Below, piece by piece: positions 21,406 through 30,290 of a stretch of 64,000 bases of DNA. Under the pieces are notes generated by a model. The model worked only from the letters and a program-made list of their open reading frames with translations. It did not search any database and was not told where the DNA came from. A program made the position numbers and the translations under genes. This DNA comes from an uncultured Gellertiella sp. (lineage in GTDB: Bacteria > Pseudomonadota > Alphaproteobacteria > Rhizobiales > Rhizobiaceae): NCBI RefSeq assembly GCF_963457605.1, contig NZ_OY735139.1, positions 992,001 to 1,056,000 on the forward strand, given 5' to 3'. How positions within the stretch are numbered: the first letter of the stretch is position 1; every line of letters begins with the position of its first letter.

Positions 21406-22331
21406 TACAATGTCTCCGGCTTGTGGTGCTGGTGCCAGTGGCGGGCGATATCCGCCCGGCGCGGAATCCAGACCCTGTCATGGCTCTTGATGTAGTCGAT
21501 GAAGCGGCGCAGCCCCTCGATGCGGCCCGGACGCCCGACCAGACGGCAATGCAGGCCGATGCTCATCATCTTCGGCTTGCCATCCACCCCCTCGCGGTAG
21601 AGCGCATCGAAACTGTCCTTCAGGTAGGATTCGAAATGCGCACCGGTGTTGAACCCCTGCGGGGTGGCAAAACGCATGTCATTGGCGTCAAGCGTATAGG
21701 GAATGATCAGGTGCGGCTTGTCGGGGGTCTTGCCCTTGATCCAGTAGGGCAGATCGTCGGCATAGCTGTCGGAGGAATAGAGCAGCCCGCCATCTTCCAT
21801 CGCCAGCCGTTCCGTATGGATCGAGGCGCGGCCCGTATACCAGCCGAGCGGCCGCTCGCCGGTCACCGCGGTATGGATCTCCATCGCCTGCAGCATGTGC
21901 TCGCGCTCGGCCTCGTAGGTGTAATCCTTGTAGTCGATCCATTTCAGCCCGTGCGAGGCGATTTCCCAGCCCGCCTCCTTCATGCCCTCTACCGCATCCG
22001 GACTGCGGGCAATGGCGGTAGCGACGGCATAGACCGTGGCGGGCACGTCCTTTTCGGTCAGAAGCCGCCACAGCCGCCAGAAGCCGGCGCGCGATCCATA
22101 TTCATAGATCGATTCCATGTTGAAATGCCGCTGGCCCGGCCAGGGCTGCGCCCCGACGATTTCCGACAGGAAGGCTTCGGAAGCCGCGTCGCCGTGCAGG
22201 ATGTTGTTTTCGCCACCCTCTTCGTAATTGACGACGAATTGCACCGCGATGCGGGCCCCACCCGGCCAGGCGGCATCGGGCATATCACGGCCATAGCCAC
22301 GCATGTCACGGGGATAATTGCTGAAATCCAT
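21405..22331 (-). CDS. puuE: Allantoinase PuuE (polysaccharide-deacetylase type)
   Basis: 308 aa from ATG 22331, which gives MDFSNYPRDMRGYGRDMP, the usual PuuE N-terminus and length; an upstream in-frame start at 22382 is possible, as the ribosome-binding site at 22331 is weak. This NodB-fold allantoinase has EIASHGLKWIDY and lacks the usual metal ligand set, as in the metal-independent enzyme of Pseudomonas. It hydrolyses allantoin to allantoate. It is the first gene of the minus-strand purine operon. Confidence 0.93.
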   Translation of the reverse strand: MDFSNYPRDMRGYGRDMPDAAWPGGARIAVQFVVNYEEGGENNILHGDAASEAFLSEIVGAQPWPGQRHFNMESIYEYGSRAGFWRLWRLLTEKDVPATVYAVATAIARSPDAVEGMKEAGWEIASHGLKWIDYKDYTYEAEREHMLQAMEIHTAVTGERPLGWYTGRASIHTERLAMEDGGLLYSSDSYADDLPYWIKGKTPDKPHLIIPYTLDANDMRFATPQGFNTGAHFESYLKDSFDALYREGVDGKPKMMSIGLHCRLVGRPGRIEGLRRFIDYIKSHDRVWIPRRADIARHWHQHHKPETL

Positions 22332-22456
22332 ACCGGCACCCATTCGAAATAAAGCATTGTCAGATTGCCCTGACGGTAGCACTGCGGACGCGAAAGTCGA
22401 GACGATCCGGGCGCAAAACCGACAGCTTTTGTCCGTGAAGCGGTGGATAACCTGAA

Positions 22457-23671
22457 TTATGCGGGTCTGCCGCCCGCCAGATCGAGATGGGCCGATGGAT
22501 CGAAGCTTGCGGGCAGGCCGGTTTCCTCGCGCGCCCCTGCGATGACAGAAACCAGCGCCGCCGACAGCAGATGCGCAACGCCGAAACTGACCTTGAAGCC
22601 GCCCGTCAGCACCGAAAGCCGGGCATGGCCCGGAAGCGGGCCGACCATCGGGTCGCGCCCGATGGCCTTTGGCCGCAGACCCGCCCAGCGCTCGATCACA
22701 TCGGCCCCGGCAAGCCCCGGCATCAGCGCAACGGCAGCCGCGACCAGATCATCAAGGGCACTGTCGGTAGAAAAGGGCTCGGCAAAGCGGTTTTCGCTGG
22801 TGCTGCCGATGGCAACCTCGCCATTTTCATGCGGCACCACATAGAGCCCGTCACGATAGATCACCGGCATGTCGGGATCGAGACCGGCTCCGAGCAGCGC
22901 TGCCTGCCCCTTGACCGGCACCAGAACCGGCTTTGCAAACGGGCCGGACAGCGCCGCCAGCAGCGGTGCCGACCCCGCGCCCGCCGCAATGACGGCGTGA
23001 TGAAACGCAAGCTCGCTTCCGTCGGAGAGCACGGCGCGCCCGACCGCGCCGTCGAGCCGCGCCACGCCGGTCTGTTGCGAGATCGAAACGCCCCGGTCGG
23101 CTTCCAGCACCGCCCGCAGCACTGCGGTCAGGCGGCGGGGGCTGACCCTTGCGGCCAACGTGTCATGCACCCAGCCCGAGGCGATGGCCTCAGGGGCAAG
23201 CAGGTCCCCGGCAAAACCCTGATCCCGGACATGCCAGTAAAACGGCCGTCCGTCCTTCCGCCAGTGGGCCAGCGCATCCGCCTCGTGGCCAAGCGCGATG
23301 GTACGAAGATGCGGCTTGCCGAGCGGGATCAGCCGACCGGTGCGGCGATAGCCGGCCGAAAGTCCGGTTTCCGCTTCAAGCCGGGCAATCTCCGCTTCCA
23401 GCGAGACGAGCGCATCGAATTGCAGTTGCTTCTTGTCCGACCAGCGGTCCGGCATATGCGGCATCAGCGCGCCCAGCAGCCCGCCGCTCGCCCCGCCGCC
23501 GACCGGTCCGGCATCGGCCAGATGCACGCCCAACCCGGCCCGCCGGGCAAACAGCGCCGCCCACAACCCCATGATGCCGCCGCCAATGATCAGCAGGTCG
23601 ACGGTCCGGTACGACGGGAACGATGGCCCCGATTGACTGGCGCCGTCTGCGGCTTTATCGCCTGTGCTCAT
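22457..23671 (-). CDS. FAD-dependent oxidoreductase, probable separate MnmC FAD domain
   Basis: 404 aa DAO-fold protein. The FAD-binding motif LLIIGGGIMGLWAA begins near residue 26; GGGASGGLLGALMPHMP and the C-terminal ERWAGLRPKAIGRDPMVG / LSVLTGGFKVSFG fit the MnmC C-terminal domain, which removes the carboxymethyl group of cmnm5(s2)U at tRNA position 34. The neighbour is mnmD, the other half of bifunctional MnmC. The start ATG (23671-23669) uses the same CATG as the divergent mnmD start. A glycine-oxidase-like role is the alternative; the pairing with mnmD makes the tRNA role more likely. Confidence 0.75.
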   Translation of the reverse strand: MSTGDKAADGASQSGPSFPSYRTVDLLIIGGGIMGLWAALFARRAGLGVHLADAGPVGGGASGGLLGALMPHMPDRWSDKKQLQFDALVSLEAEIARLEAETGLSAGYRRTGRLIPLGKPHLRTIALGHEADALAHWRKDGRPFYWHVRDQGFAGDLLAPEAIASGWVHDTLAARVSPRRLTAVLRAVLEADRGVSISQQTGVARLDGAVGRAVLSDGSELAFHHAVIAAGAGSAPLLAALSGPFAKPVLVPVKGQAALLGAGLDPDMPVIYRDGLYVVPHENGEVAIGSTSENRFAEPFSTDSALDDLVAAAVALMPGLAGADVIERWAGLRPKAIGRDPMVGPLPGHARLSVLTGGFKVSFGVAHLLSAALVSVIAGAREETGLPASFDPSAHLDLAGGRPA

Positions 23672-24407
23672 GACCAGCTCCGATCTGCATCAAAATGCCG
23701 AGGCCCCCAAGGCTTTGCCGACTGAGGAACACCTCTCGTGGCGCGGGGGCGATATGCCCTATAGCGAGGCCTTTGGCGATCATTTTTATTGCCAGACCGA
23801 TGGCAGGCTGGAATGCGGCCATGTGTTTCTGGCGGGCAATGGCCTGCCGGACCGCTGGCAGGCGGGCGGCGATTTCCGGATCGGCGAGCTTGGTTTCGGC
23901 ACCGGCCTGAATTTCGCCGAGACCTTCCGGCAGTGGAAGATCCACCGCAGGCCCGCAGCCCACCTTGCCTTCACCTCTTTCGAACTGTTTCCGATGGCGG
24001 CAGAGGACATCGACCGGGCGCTGTCGCGCTGGCCGGAAATCGATGCGGAGCGCCGCCAGCTGGTCGAAAGCTGGCCGAAGGAGAGAACCGGCACCATCAC
24101 GCTGGATCTCGATCCGCAGACCCGGCTCAACGTCGTCTGCGGCCCGGCACTTTCAGGCGTGGCAGCCTCGACCGCAGAATTCGACGCCTGGTATCTCGAT
24201 GGCTTCGCGCCGTCGCGCAATGGCGAGATGTGGTCAGAAAGCCTGATGGGCGAGGTCTTCGCCCATACCGTGGATGGCGGGCGCTTTGCCACCTATGCGG
24301 CGGCGGGTTTCGTGCGGCGCAATCTTCAGGCCGCCGGTTTTTCGGTCGAGCGGCGGAAGGGTTTTGCGGGCAAGCGGGAAATGCTCACGGGCGTCAAGGC
24401 GGCCTGA
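23670..24407 (+). CDS. mnmD: tRNA (5-methylaminomethyl-2-thiouridine) methyltransferase, MnmD
   Basis: 245 aa from ATG 23670 (a GTG two codons earlier is possible). The N-terminus (SWRGGDMPYSEAFGDHFY) and GELGFGTGLNFAET, the SAM-binding loop, match the methyltransferase half of MnmC (DUF752); YLDGFAPSRNGEMW is the conserved D-G-F-P-like motif. It methylates nm5(s2)U34 to mnm5(s2)U34 in tRNAs. In enterobacteria this domain is fused to the FAD domain; here the two are separate and face away from each other. Confidence 0.88.
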   Translation: MTSSDLHQNAEAPKALPTEEHLSWRGGDMPYSEAFGDHFYCQTDGRLECGHVFLAGNGLPDRWQAGGDFRIGELGFGTGLNFAETFRQWKIHRRPAAHLAFTSFELFPMAAEDIDRALSRWPEIDAERRQLVESWPKERTGTITLDLDPQTRLNVVCGPALSGVAASTAEFDAWYLDGFAPSRNGEMWSESLMGEVFAHTVDGGRFATYAAAGFVRRNLQAAGFSVERRKGFAGKREMLTGVKAA

Positions 24408-24413
24408 CCCGCC

Positions 24414-27400
24414 CTATTCGGCAAGTTGCGCGACCGGCTCCGCCGATTCCAGCCAGCGGCAAAGCTTTTCTTCCAGCATCTCCGGGCTGACCGGCTTGGC
24501 CAGATAGTCATCCATGCCATGCGACAGGCAGAGATCACGGTCGGCAGCCGTATCATGGGCGGTGACCGCGATGATGGCGACCGGTGCGAGATCGGCGACC
24601 CGCTCCATGTGGCGAATGCGCCGGGTCGCCTCCAGCCCGTCCATCACCGGCATCGAGATATCCATCAGGATCACGTCCGGGGCGTGCTGCTGCCAGAGCG
24701 CGATGGCCTGCTGGCCATTGCCCGCAAGCGCGAAACGATAGCCAGCAGCGCTGAGGATCTGGCTGAAAACGATGGCATTGACCTCATTGTCCTCGGCAAC
24801 CACGATCTGGATGCGGCCCCCGGCATCCCGCTCCGCGTCAGGATGAGCCGCAGCGGGAAGGTCGATGTCCCGGATGGCGTGGCGGGGTGCGACGGCTTCG
24901 GGCGCTTCAGGGCTGTCGCCCTTTTCGCGCCGGGCATGGCGGGCGCGCAGCACTTCGATCACCGTGTTCTGCAGGATATTGGCGCGCACCGGCTTGGTCA
25001 GATGCGCCTGCACTTGCAGCCCCTCGACCAGCGTCAGATCGGTTGCGGCGTCCATGGACGCCATCAGCATCAGCGCAGGCCCCGCCAGCTCCTTGTCGGC
25101 GCGGATCTTCCGGCACAGCGTGTTGCCATCCATGTCGGGCAACCGGTTGTCGATCAGCACCGCGTCAACCGGCACGCCGAGATCCCGCGCCGTGGTGAGG
25201 ATATCAAGCGCGGTCTGACCAAGATCGGCAGCACAGCAATCAAACCCCCAGGCATCGAGGTGATCGACGAGGATGGACCGGCTGATGTCATTGTCGTCGA
25301 CGACAAGAATGCGGGCACCGCGCACCAGGGTCGGGACCGGGCGCGACGAGTCGAGGCTTTGAACGACCGCCATCGGCAATCTGGCCGTAAAGGCGGAGCC
25401 GAAGCCCGGCTCGCTCTCCACCCCGATACTGCCGCCAAACAGTGCGACCAGACCGGAGGTGATGGCAAGGCCCAGGCCAGTGCCCTCGCTGCTGCGGTTC
25501 TGCGACGCGCCTGCGTGCGAGAATTTGTCGAACACCGTCTGCATCTGGTGCGGGTCCATGCCGATCCCGGTATCTTCCACCCGGATGCTGAGCGTGACCT
25601 CGCCAGGCGTCACCTCGCCCGGTTTTCCCTCGGCGATGCCGAGATCGACCAGAACATGGCCCTTTTCGGTGTGACGGATGGCATTGCTGACGAAATTGCC
25701 GACAATCTGGCGGAACCGCCCGGCATCGCCGACCACTCTTTTCGGCAGGCCAGGGGCGGCGCGCACCATCAGGTCGATATTCTTCTCCGCCGCAGCGGAG
25801 GAATGCAGCGAGCAGACATCTTCCACCGCATCCAGCGGGTCGAAGGGGGCGGGCTTCAGCTGCATCTGTCCGGAATCGATTTTCGAAAAATCGAGGATGT
25901 CGTTGAAGATTGTCAGCAGGGTCGCAGCGGATTTGCTGATGATGTCGGTGAAGGTGCGCTGGCGGGCGTCGAGATTGGTCTTGGCCAGCAATTCGGTCAT
26001 GCCGAGAACGCCATTGATCGGGGTACGGATTTCATGACCCATATTGGCGAGGAAATCGGTCTTGGCGCGATCCGCCGCCTCGCTGCGGGCCAGCAGCCGC
26101 TCCAGTTCCTCCTCGCGCTGCTTCATGCCGGTCAGGTCGTTGAACACGACCATGATATGGCCCGCCTCGCTCAGCGTCACCACAAACTGGACGAAGGCCT
26201 CGCCTGCCGCCGTGAAAGTCTCGGTCAGCGAGCCCGTGGTGCGAATTGTGTCCGTCCATTGGCGCAACGTTTGCAGCGCCTCGTCCTGGCTGCCGAAATC
26301 GCCGCGCGCCACGCAATGGGCAAAAATGGTGCTCCAGTTGCTGCCGGGTGCGATCAGTCCGGGCGGCAGGCGCATGATTTCGGCAGCGGCCGGGTTCGAC
26401 AGGATGATCACGTCATTTTCAATGATGAACAGGCCCTGCGACATCACGCGGGCGGCGTCCTGCATGAACTGGCCGATATTTTCGAGCTGCCGCTGCGCCT
26501 CGGTAATCTCGCGCTCCTGCTTTCGCAGCGCCGACAGGTCGGCAAAGGTCAGAAGCGTCTTGCCGCCTGGAAGATTGCGGCTGGCGGCGGCCACGGAACG
26601 ACCACCCCGCGTGGCAAATTCCAGCGTCGCCTCGCTGCCCCGTTCAAACAGCAGCGACAGCTGTTCCGGCACGCAGATTTCATCCCCTTCCGGCCACAGG
26701 CCATTGACATGGATCGCCTCAATCGCCCGATGCACCGGCGCACCCTGCAGCGTCAAGGCGGGTCCGAGATCGCAGGCCTCGAAAAAGGCATCATTGACAT
26801 AGTCGATGCGCAGCTGCTCGTTGAACACCAGCACGCCGGTCGGCAGCGCCCCCAGAATGCCCGCCAGATCATGGCTGAGGGATTCGGTGTGGGCCTGCGC
26901 CTCGCGCAAGGCCTCCTCGCGGGATTTCAGCACCGAGACATCGATGACAGAGCCGATCAGATAGGTCGCGCCATCCTCGGTCGAGACCCGGCTGGTGCGG
27001 GTCATGGCGGCGAAGGGCTGGCCTGCGGAATTGCTCAGGTCTTCCTCGATGCAGGAGGCATCGCCACCCGCCAGCACCCGTTCATTGTTGGCATAGATCA
27101 CCTCGCCCCGCGCACCGTGGATGTCCAGTTCCGTATGCCCGATCACCGCCTCGCGGGCATGGCCGAACAGCGTTGCATAGGCCGCATTGGCAAAGACCAT
27201 GCGGTGGTCGCGGTCGCGGGCGAAAACCGCAACCGGCAGTTCCTCGATGATCGAATGATAGAGCCGGTTGCGACCGACATGCTCGCGCAACTGCATTTCC
27301 TGCGACTTGATATCGCTGACATCCAGCCGCACGATCAGCAGCAGGCCATTGTCCAGCCGCCGGTTGAGGCTGCGCAGCCAGCGCCCGTCGCAGGCCTGAT

Positions 27401-28061
27401 CGGTGGTTTCGGTAAAGGGTTGCTGGCACTGGGATAGCTTCAGCGCCACCCAGTCCTCCCGGTCCGGCAATCTGGTCGCCATCAGCTCGGGCACTGTCTT
27501 CATTCCATAGGCATAGATCTCGTCGAAGAAATCCCGCAGCGGCATGCCTTCGTGTAGTCCGCCGACCACAGGGCCGTAGAGCTTTTGCATATGGCCGTTG
27601 CGATAGATCAGCCGGTCGCCGCCGTCGAAGACGGCAATGCCCACATCCAGCATGTCGAGCGCGTTCTCGACGGATTGCCGGACATCCGGGCCGCTGCCAG
27701 GACGCCTGCCTTGCGCCGGCGGCGGCATCTGGCCGAACAGACAGAGGGCACCATTCTCGGTGATGAAACGCTCGACGTCCGCCGTCCCGAGCCGCCTGCC
27801 CGCCGCATCGGTGATCTCAACCCGTTCTTCCGCCGCGCGAAACAGGGCGCGACGCTCCAGCGCCTCCCGTTTTGTCAGCAAATCGTCGGTGGTCCGGCTT
27901 CGGGTCTCTGAAAGGCCTGGTGCGCTGTCCCCAAACAGGCAGGCATAGGCATCATTCACAGCCACATAGCGCAGCATGTGATCCTTGATGAAGGCCGGCC
28001 TGTCCAGATCTCGGATCCGGTCACAGGCCAACGCAAGCAAGTCGGCCTTTGCCTGTGTCAA
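24414..28061 (-). CDS. Soluble multi-PAS hybrid histidine kinase with two receiver domains
   Basis: 1215 aa from a TTG at 28061 (GGAG ten bases upstream). No membrane helix is seen. About five PAS-type modules fill residues 1-650 (for example VFANAAYATLFGHA and VNDAFFEACDL). A HisKA domain follows with the phospho-acceptor His near residue 676 in NMGHEIRTPINGV, then an HATPase domain (NAIRHTEKG near 790, DTGIGMD, GTGLGLA). Two receiver domains come last, with phospho-acceptor Asp near 969 (LIDNRLPDMDG) and 1132 (LMDISMPVMDG). It probably senses an internal signal such as redox state or a ligand. No histidine phosphotransfer protein or output regulator is adjacent. Divergent from the mttB-like gene. 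Confidence 0.9.
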   Translation of the reverse strand: MTQAKADLLALACDRIRDLDRPAFIKDHMLRYVAVNDAYACLFGDSAPGLSETRSRTTDDLLTKREALERRALFRAAEERVEITDAAGRRLGTADVERFITENGALCLFGQMPPPAQGRRPGSGPDVRQSVENALDMLDVGIAVFDGGDRLIYRNGHMQKLYGPVVGGLHEGMPLRDFFDEIYAYGMKTVPELMATRLPDREDWVALKLSQCQQPFTETTDQACDGRWLRSLNRRLDNGLLLIVRLDVSDIKSQEMQLREHVGRNRLYHSIIEELPVAVFARDRDHRMVFANAAYATLFGHAREAVIGHTELDIHGARGEVIYANNERVLAGGDASCIEEDLSNSAGQPFAAMTRTSRVSTEDGATYLIGSVIDVSVLKSREEALREAQAHTESLSHDLAGILGALPTGVLVFNEQLRIDYVNDAFFEACDLGPALTLQGAPVHRAIEAIHVNGLWPEGDEICVPEQLSLLFERGSEATLEFATRGGRSVAAASRNLPGGKTLLTFADLSALRKQEREITEAQRQLENIGQFMQDAARVMSQGLFIIENDVIILSNPAAAEIMRLPPGLIAPGSNWSTIFAHCVARGDFGSQDEALQTLRQWTDTIRTTGSLTETFTAAGEAFVQFVVTLSEAGHIMVVFNDLTGMKQREEELERLLARSEAADRAKTDFLANMGHEIRTPINGVLGMTELLAKTNLDARQRTFTDIISKSAATLLTIFNDILDFSKIDSGQMQLKPAPFDPLDAVEDVCSLHSSAAAEKNIDLMVRAAPGLPKRVVGDAGRFRQIVGNFVSNAIRHTEKGHVLVDLGIAEGKPGEVTPGEVTLSIRVEDTGIGMDPHQMQTVFDKFSHAGASQNRSSEGTGLGLAITSGLVALFGGSIGVESEPGFGSAFTARLPMAVVQSLDSSRPVPTLVRGARILVVDDNDISRSILVDHLDAWGFDCCAADLGQTALDILTTARDLGVPVDAVLIDNRLPDMDGNTLCRKIRADKELAGPALMLMASMDAATDLTLVEGLQVQAHLTKPVRANILQNTVIEVLRARHARREKGDSPEAPEAVAPRHAIRDIDLPAAAHPDAERDAGGRIQIVVAEDNEVNAIVFSQILSAAGYRFALAGNGQQAIALWQQHAPDVILMDISMPVMDGLEATRRIRHMERVADLAPVAIIAVTAHDTAADRDLCLSHGMDDYLAKPVSPEMLEEKLCRWLESAEPVAQLAE

Positions 28062-28181
28062 AACTGAACGCTCCAGAGGTCCCCTGCCCCGTAATCAACC
28101 GATAACATGATGAGCTTGAACAAGCAGTTAACCCTGGCCGCATTGATTATATCAAATAACGTTTGAGCCTGAAGTCGTGAC

Positions 28182-28200
28182 TGGAACACTCACTGTTCCA
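28182..28200. promoter_or_regulatory. Inverted repeat TGGAAC-N7-GTTCCA in the kinase/methyltransferase gap
   Basis: TGGAAC (28182-28187) and GTTCCA (28195-28200) form perfect six-base arms with a seven-base spacer, near the middle of the 227-base region between two divergent genes. Such symmetry suits a dimeric repressor or activator site. The -35 and -10 elements are not clear on either side, and no regulator gene is adjacent. It is an operator candidate on symmetry and position only. Confidence 0.35.
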
Positions 28201-28288
28201 ACAAAGTCAGAAACCTGTCGCAATTGATCATGTCGAATTCCCGCGAATTCTGCCACACTTCTGTCGAGGAAATGATAGCGGGTAATCC

Positions 28289-29887
28289 ATGAGCGACATT
28301 TTGCTTTCCACTTCGGCACCCGAAGGCCAATCCACCCGGGAGGGCGCTGCGGCGGGCGCGCGGGGCCGTCGTACCGGAGGTCGCGGCGGCGACAGGGTCC
28401 GCAAGGCACCAGCAGCGGCCTATCTCAACATCCGCAATACCCTGGCCCGCACCGAGCTTCTCTCCGCCGAGGCGCTGGAAGACATCCACGACGCCTCCCT
28501 GCAGATCCTCGAGGAGATCGGCATGGACGTGATGCTGCCGCAAGCCCGCGAGATCATGAAGGCTGCCGGAGCCCATGTGGTTGAAGGCAGCGAGCGGGTG
28601 CGCTTCGACCGGGGCCTGATCCTGGAGATGATGAGCCACGCGCCCTCGAACTTCACGCTGCATGCCCGCAATCCCTCCCGCAATGTCGAGATGGGCGGCA
28701 ACAATCTGGTCTTTGCCCAGATCGCCAGCGCCCCCTTCGTCGCCGACCGCGAAGGCGGCAGGCGGGCAGGCAACAGGGCCGATTTCCGCAAGCTGCTCAA
28801 GCTGATGCAGAGCTATGACGTGGTGCATGTCAATGGCGGCTATCCGGTCGAACCGATCGACATCCATGCCTCGATCCGGCATCTCGAATGCCTGTCCGAC
28901 ATCGTCACGCTGACCGACAAGCCGTTCCACGCCTATTCGCTCGGCAAGCAGCGCAATGTCGATGCGCTGGAAATCGCCCGCATCGCGCGCGGCATAACCG
29001 CCGAGCAGATGGAGCGGGAACCGTCGCTTTTCACCATCATCAACTCCAATTCGCCGCTGCGCCTCGACATTCCGATGCTGCAGGGCATCATCGAGATGGC
29101 GTCGCGCAACCAGGTGGTGATCCTCACCCCCTTCACGCTGGCGGGGGCGATGGCACCGGTGACCATCGCCGGGGCGCTGGTGCAGCAGAATGCCGAAGCG
29201 CTCTGCGGACTGTCCTTCGCCCAGATGGTGCGCAAGGGTGCCCCCGTCGTCTATGGCGGATTCACCTCGAATGTCGACATGAAGACCGGCGCGCCGGCCT
29301 TCGGCACGCCCGAATACATGAAGGCGGTGATTGCCGGTGGCCAGCTTGCCCGGCGCTATGGCGTGCCCTACCGCACCTCCAACACCAATGCCGCCAACAC
29401 GCTCGACGCCCAGTCGGCCTATGAATCCGCCCTGTCGCTCTGGGCGGTGACGCAGGGCGGCGGCAATTTCGTCATGCATGCGGCCGGCTGGAGCGAGGGC
29501 GGGCTCACCGCCTCCTTCGAGAAATTCATCCTCGACGTCGACCTCCTGCAGATGGTTGCGGAATTCCTGAAGCCGCTTGATGTCAGCAAGGAGGCGCTCG
29601 GCCTCGACGCGATCCGCGATGTCGGGCCGGGCGGCCATTATTTCGGCACCCAGCACACGCTCGACCGTTACGAGACCGCCTTCTACTCGCCGCTTCTCTC
29701 CGACTGGCGGAATTTCGAGACCTGGACGGAAGCCGGCCGCCCCACCACCTATGACCATGCCAACCGGATCTACAAGGAAACGCTGGACCGTTACGAGATG
29801 CCGCCGATGGACCCCGCCATTGCCGAGGAGCTTGCCGCATTCGTCGCCCGCCGCAGCCAGGAAGGCGGCATCGCCACGGATTTCTGA
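28289..29887 (+). CDS. Trimethylamine methyltransferase (MttB) family protein, no pyrrolysine
   Basis: 532 aa. After a Gly/Arg-rich, low-complexity leader (residues 15-40) the rest matches the MttB TIM-barrel superfamily: LSAEALEDIHDASLQILEEIG, IINSNSPLRLD, TPFTLAGAMAPVT. Archaeal MttB uses pyrrolysine (an in-frame TAG); none is present here, so this is a non-Pyl member. Characterised non-Pyl members move methyl groups from glycine betaine or similar quaternary amines to a corrinoid protein. No corrinoid protein gene is nearby, so it must use a partner encoded elsewhere, or do something else. A DUF1905 gene follows 18 bases later. Confidence 0.85.
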   Translation: MSDILLSTSAPEGQSTREGAAAGARGRRTGGRGGDRVRKAPAAAYLNIRNTLARTELLSAEALEDIHDASLQILEEIGMDVMLPQAREIMKAAGAHVVEGSERVRFDRGLILEMMSHAPSNFTLHARNPSRNVEMGGNNLVFAQIASAPFVADREGGRRAGNRADFRKLLKLMQSYDVVHVNGGYPVEPIDIHASIRHLECLSDIVTLTDKPFHAYSLGKQRNVDALEIARIARGITAEQMEREPSLFTIINSNSPLRLDIPMLQGIIEMASRNQVVILTPFTLAGAMAPVTIAGALVQQNAEALCGLSFAQMVRKGAPVVYGGFTSNVDMKTGAPAFGTPEYMKAVIAGGQLARRYGVPYRTSNTNAANTLDAQSAYESALSLWAVTQGGGNFVMHAAGWSEGGLTASFEKFILDVDLLQMVAEFLKPLDVSKEALGLDAIRDVGPGGHYFGTQHTLDRYETAFYSPLLSDWRNFETWTEAGRPTTYDHANRIYKETLDRYEMPPMDPAIAEELAAFVARRSQEGGIATDF

Positions 29888-29905
29888 CGGGCGGACAGAC
29901 AAGCC

Positions 29906-30208
29906 ATGGGACCGGATCTCCACCTCAGCTTCCAAGCCCTGCTCTGGCTCTACCCGGGCAAGGCCGCCTGGCATTTCCTCACGCTGCCGGAAGCCGAGGG
30001 CGGGCTGATCCGCATGGCGACAGGACCGCGTCACGGCTTCGGCTCGGTACGGGTGCTGGCGAGCATCGGCGCGACCAGCTGGAAGACCTCGATCTTCCCC
30101 GACAAGGCAAGCGGCTCCTTTCTGCTGCCGGTGAAAGCCGAGGTGCGCAAGCGGGAAAAACTGGTGGCGGGCGTTCCGGTACCAGTCTCCCTCATCGTCA
30201 ATGCCTGA
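29906..30208 (+). CDS. DUF1905 domain protein
   Basis: 100 aa, a single small beta-rich domain. The pattern WHFLTLPEAEG, then GFGSVRVLASIGATSWKTS and FLLPVKAEVRKREKL, is that of DUF1905 (function unknown; often found beside or fused to YdeI-type proteins). It starts 18 bases after the MttB-family gene and is probably co-transcribed with it. The ribosome-binding site is weak, which also suggests coupling. Confidence 0.75.
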   Translation: MGPDLHLSFQALLWLYPGKAAWHFLTLPEAEGGLIRMATGPRHGFGSVRVLASIGATSWKTSIFPDKASGSFLLPVKAEVRKREKLVAGVPVPVSLIVNA

Positions 30209-30246
30209 CGGCAGTCGGCTACTCCGGTGGATGACGCTGTCGCGAC

Positions 30247-30283
30247 AAATGTCAGGGAAATGTCAGTTCACCCATGCTAGCAT
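30247..30283 (+). promoter_or_regulatory. Direct-repeat response-regulator box and -10 before the PepSY operon
   Basis: AAATGTCAG occurs twice, at 30247-30255 and 30258-30266, 11 bases apart, followed after 11 bases by TAGCAT (30278-30283), a plausible -10. This is the geometry of OmpR/PhoP-family sites, in which a regulator dimer binds a direct repeat in place of a -35. The response regulator encoded two genes on is the obvious candidate (autoregulation). The predicted transcript start would fall close to the ATG at 30291. Confidence 0.5.
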
Positions 30284-30290
30284 GACCGGC

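Noticed and set aside
24426-27437. 1003-codon open frame on the plus strand opposite the hybrid kinase
   Set aside because: Shadow of the kinase gene; no recognisable domain and unnatural composition.
28143-28155. TTGAT-TAT-ATCAA upstream of the hybrid kinase as an FNR-type site
   Set aside because: The FNR consensus has four bases between the half-sites; here there are three, so the spacing is wrong.
28289-29887. Pyrrolysine-containing MttB
   Set aside because: The reading frame contains no in-frame TAG, so pyrrolysine is not encoded.
28190-30034. 614-codon open frame on the minus strand opposite the MttB-family gene
   Set aside because: Antisense shadow; the plus-strand product matches a known family over its full length.
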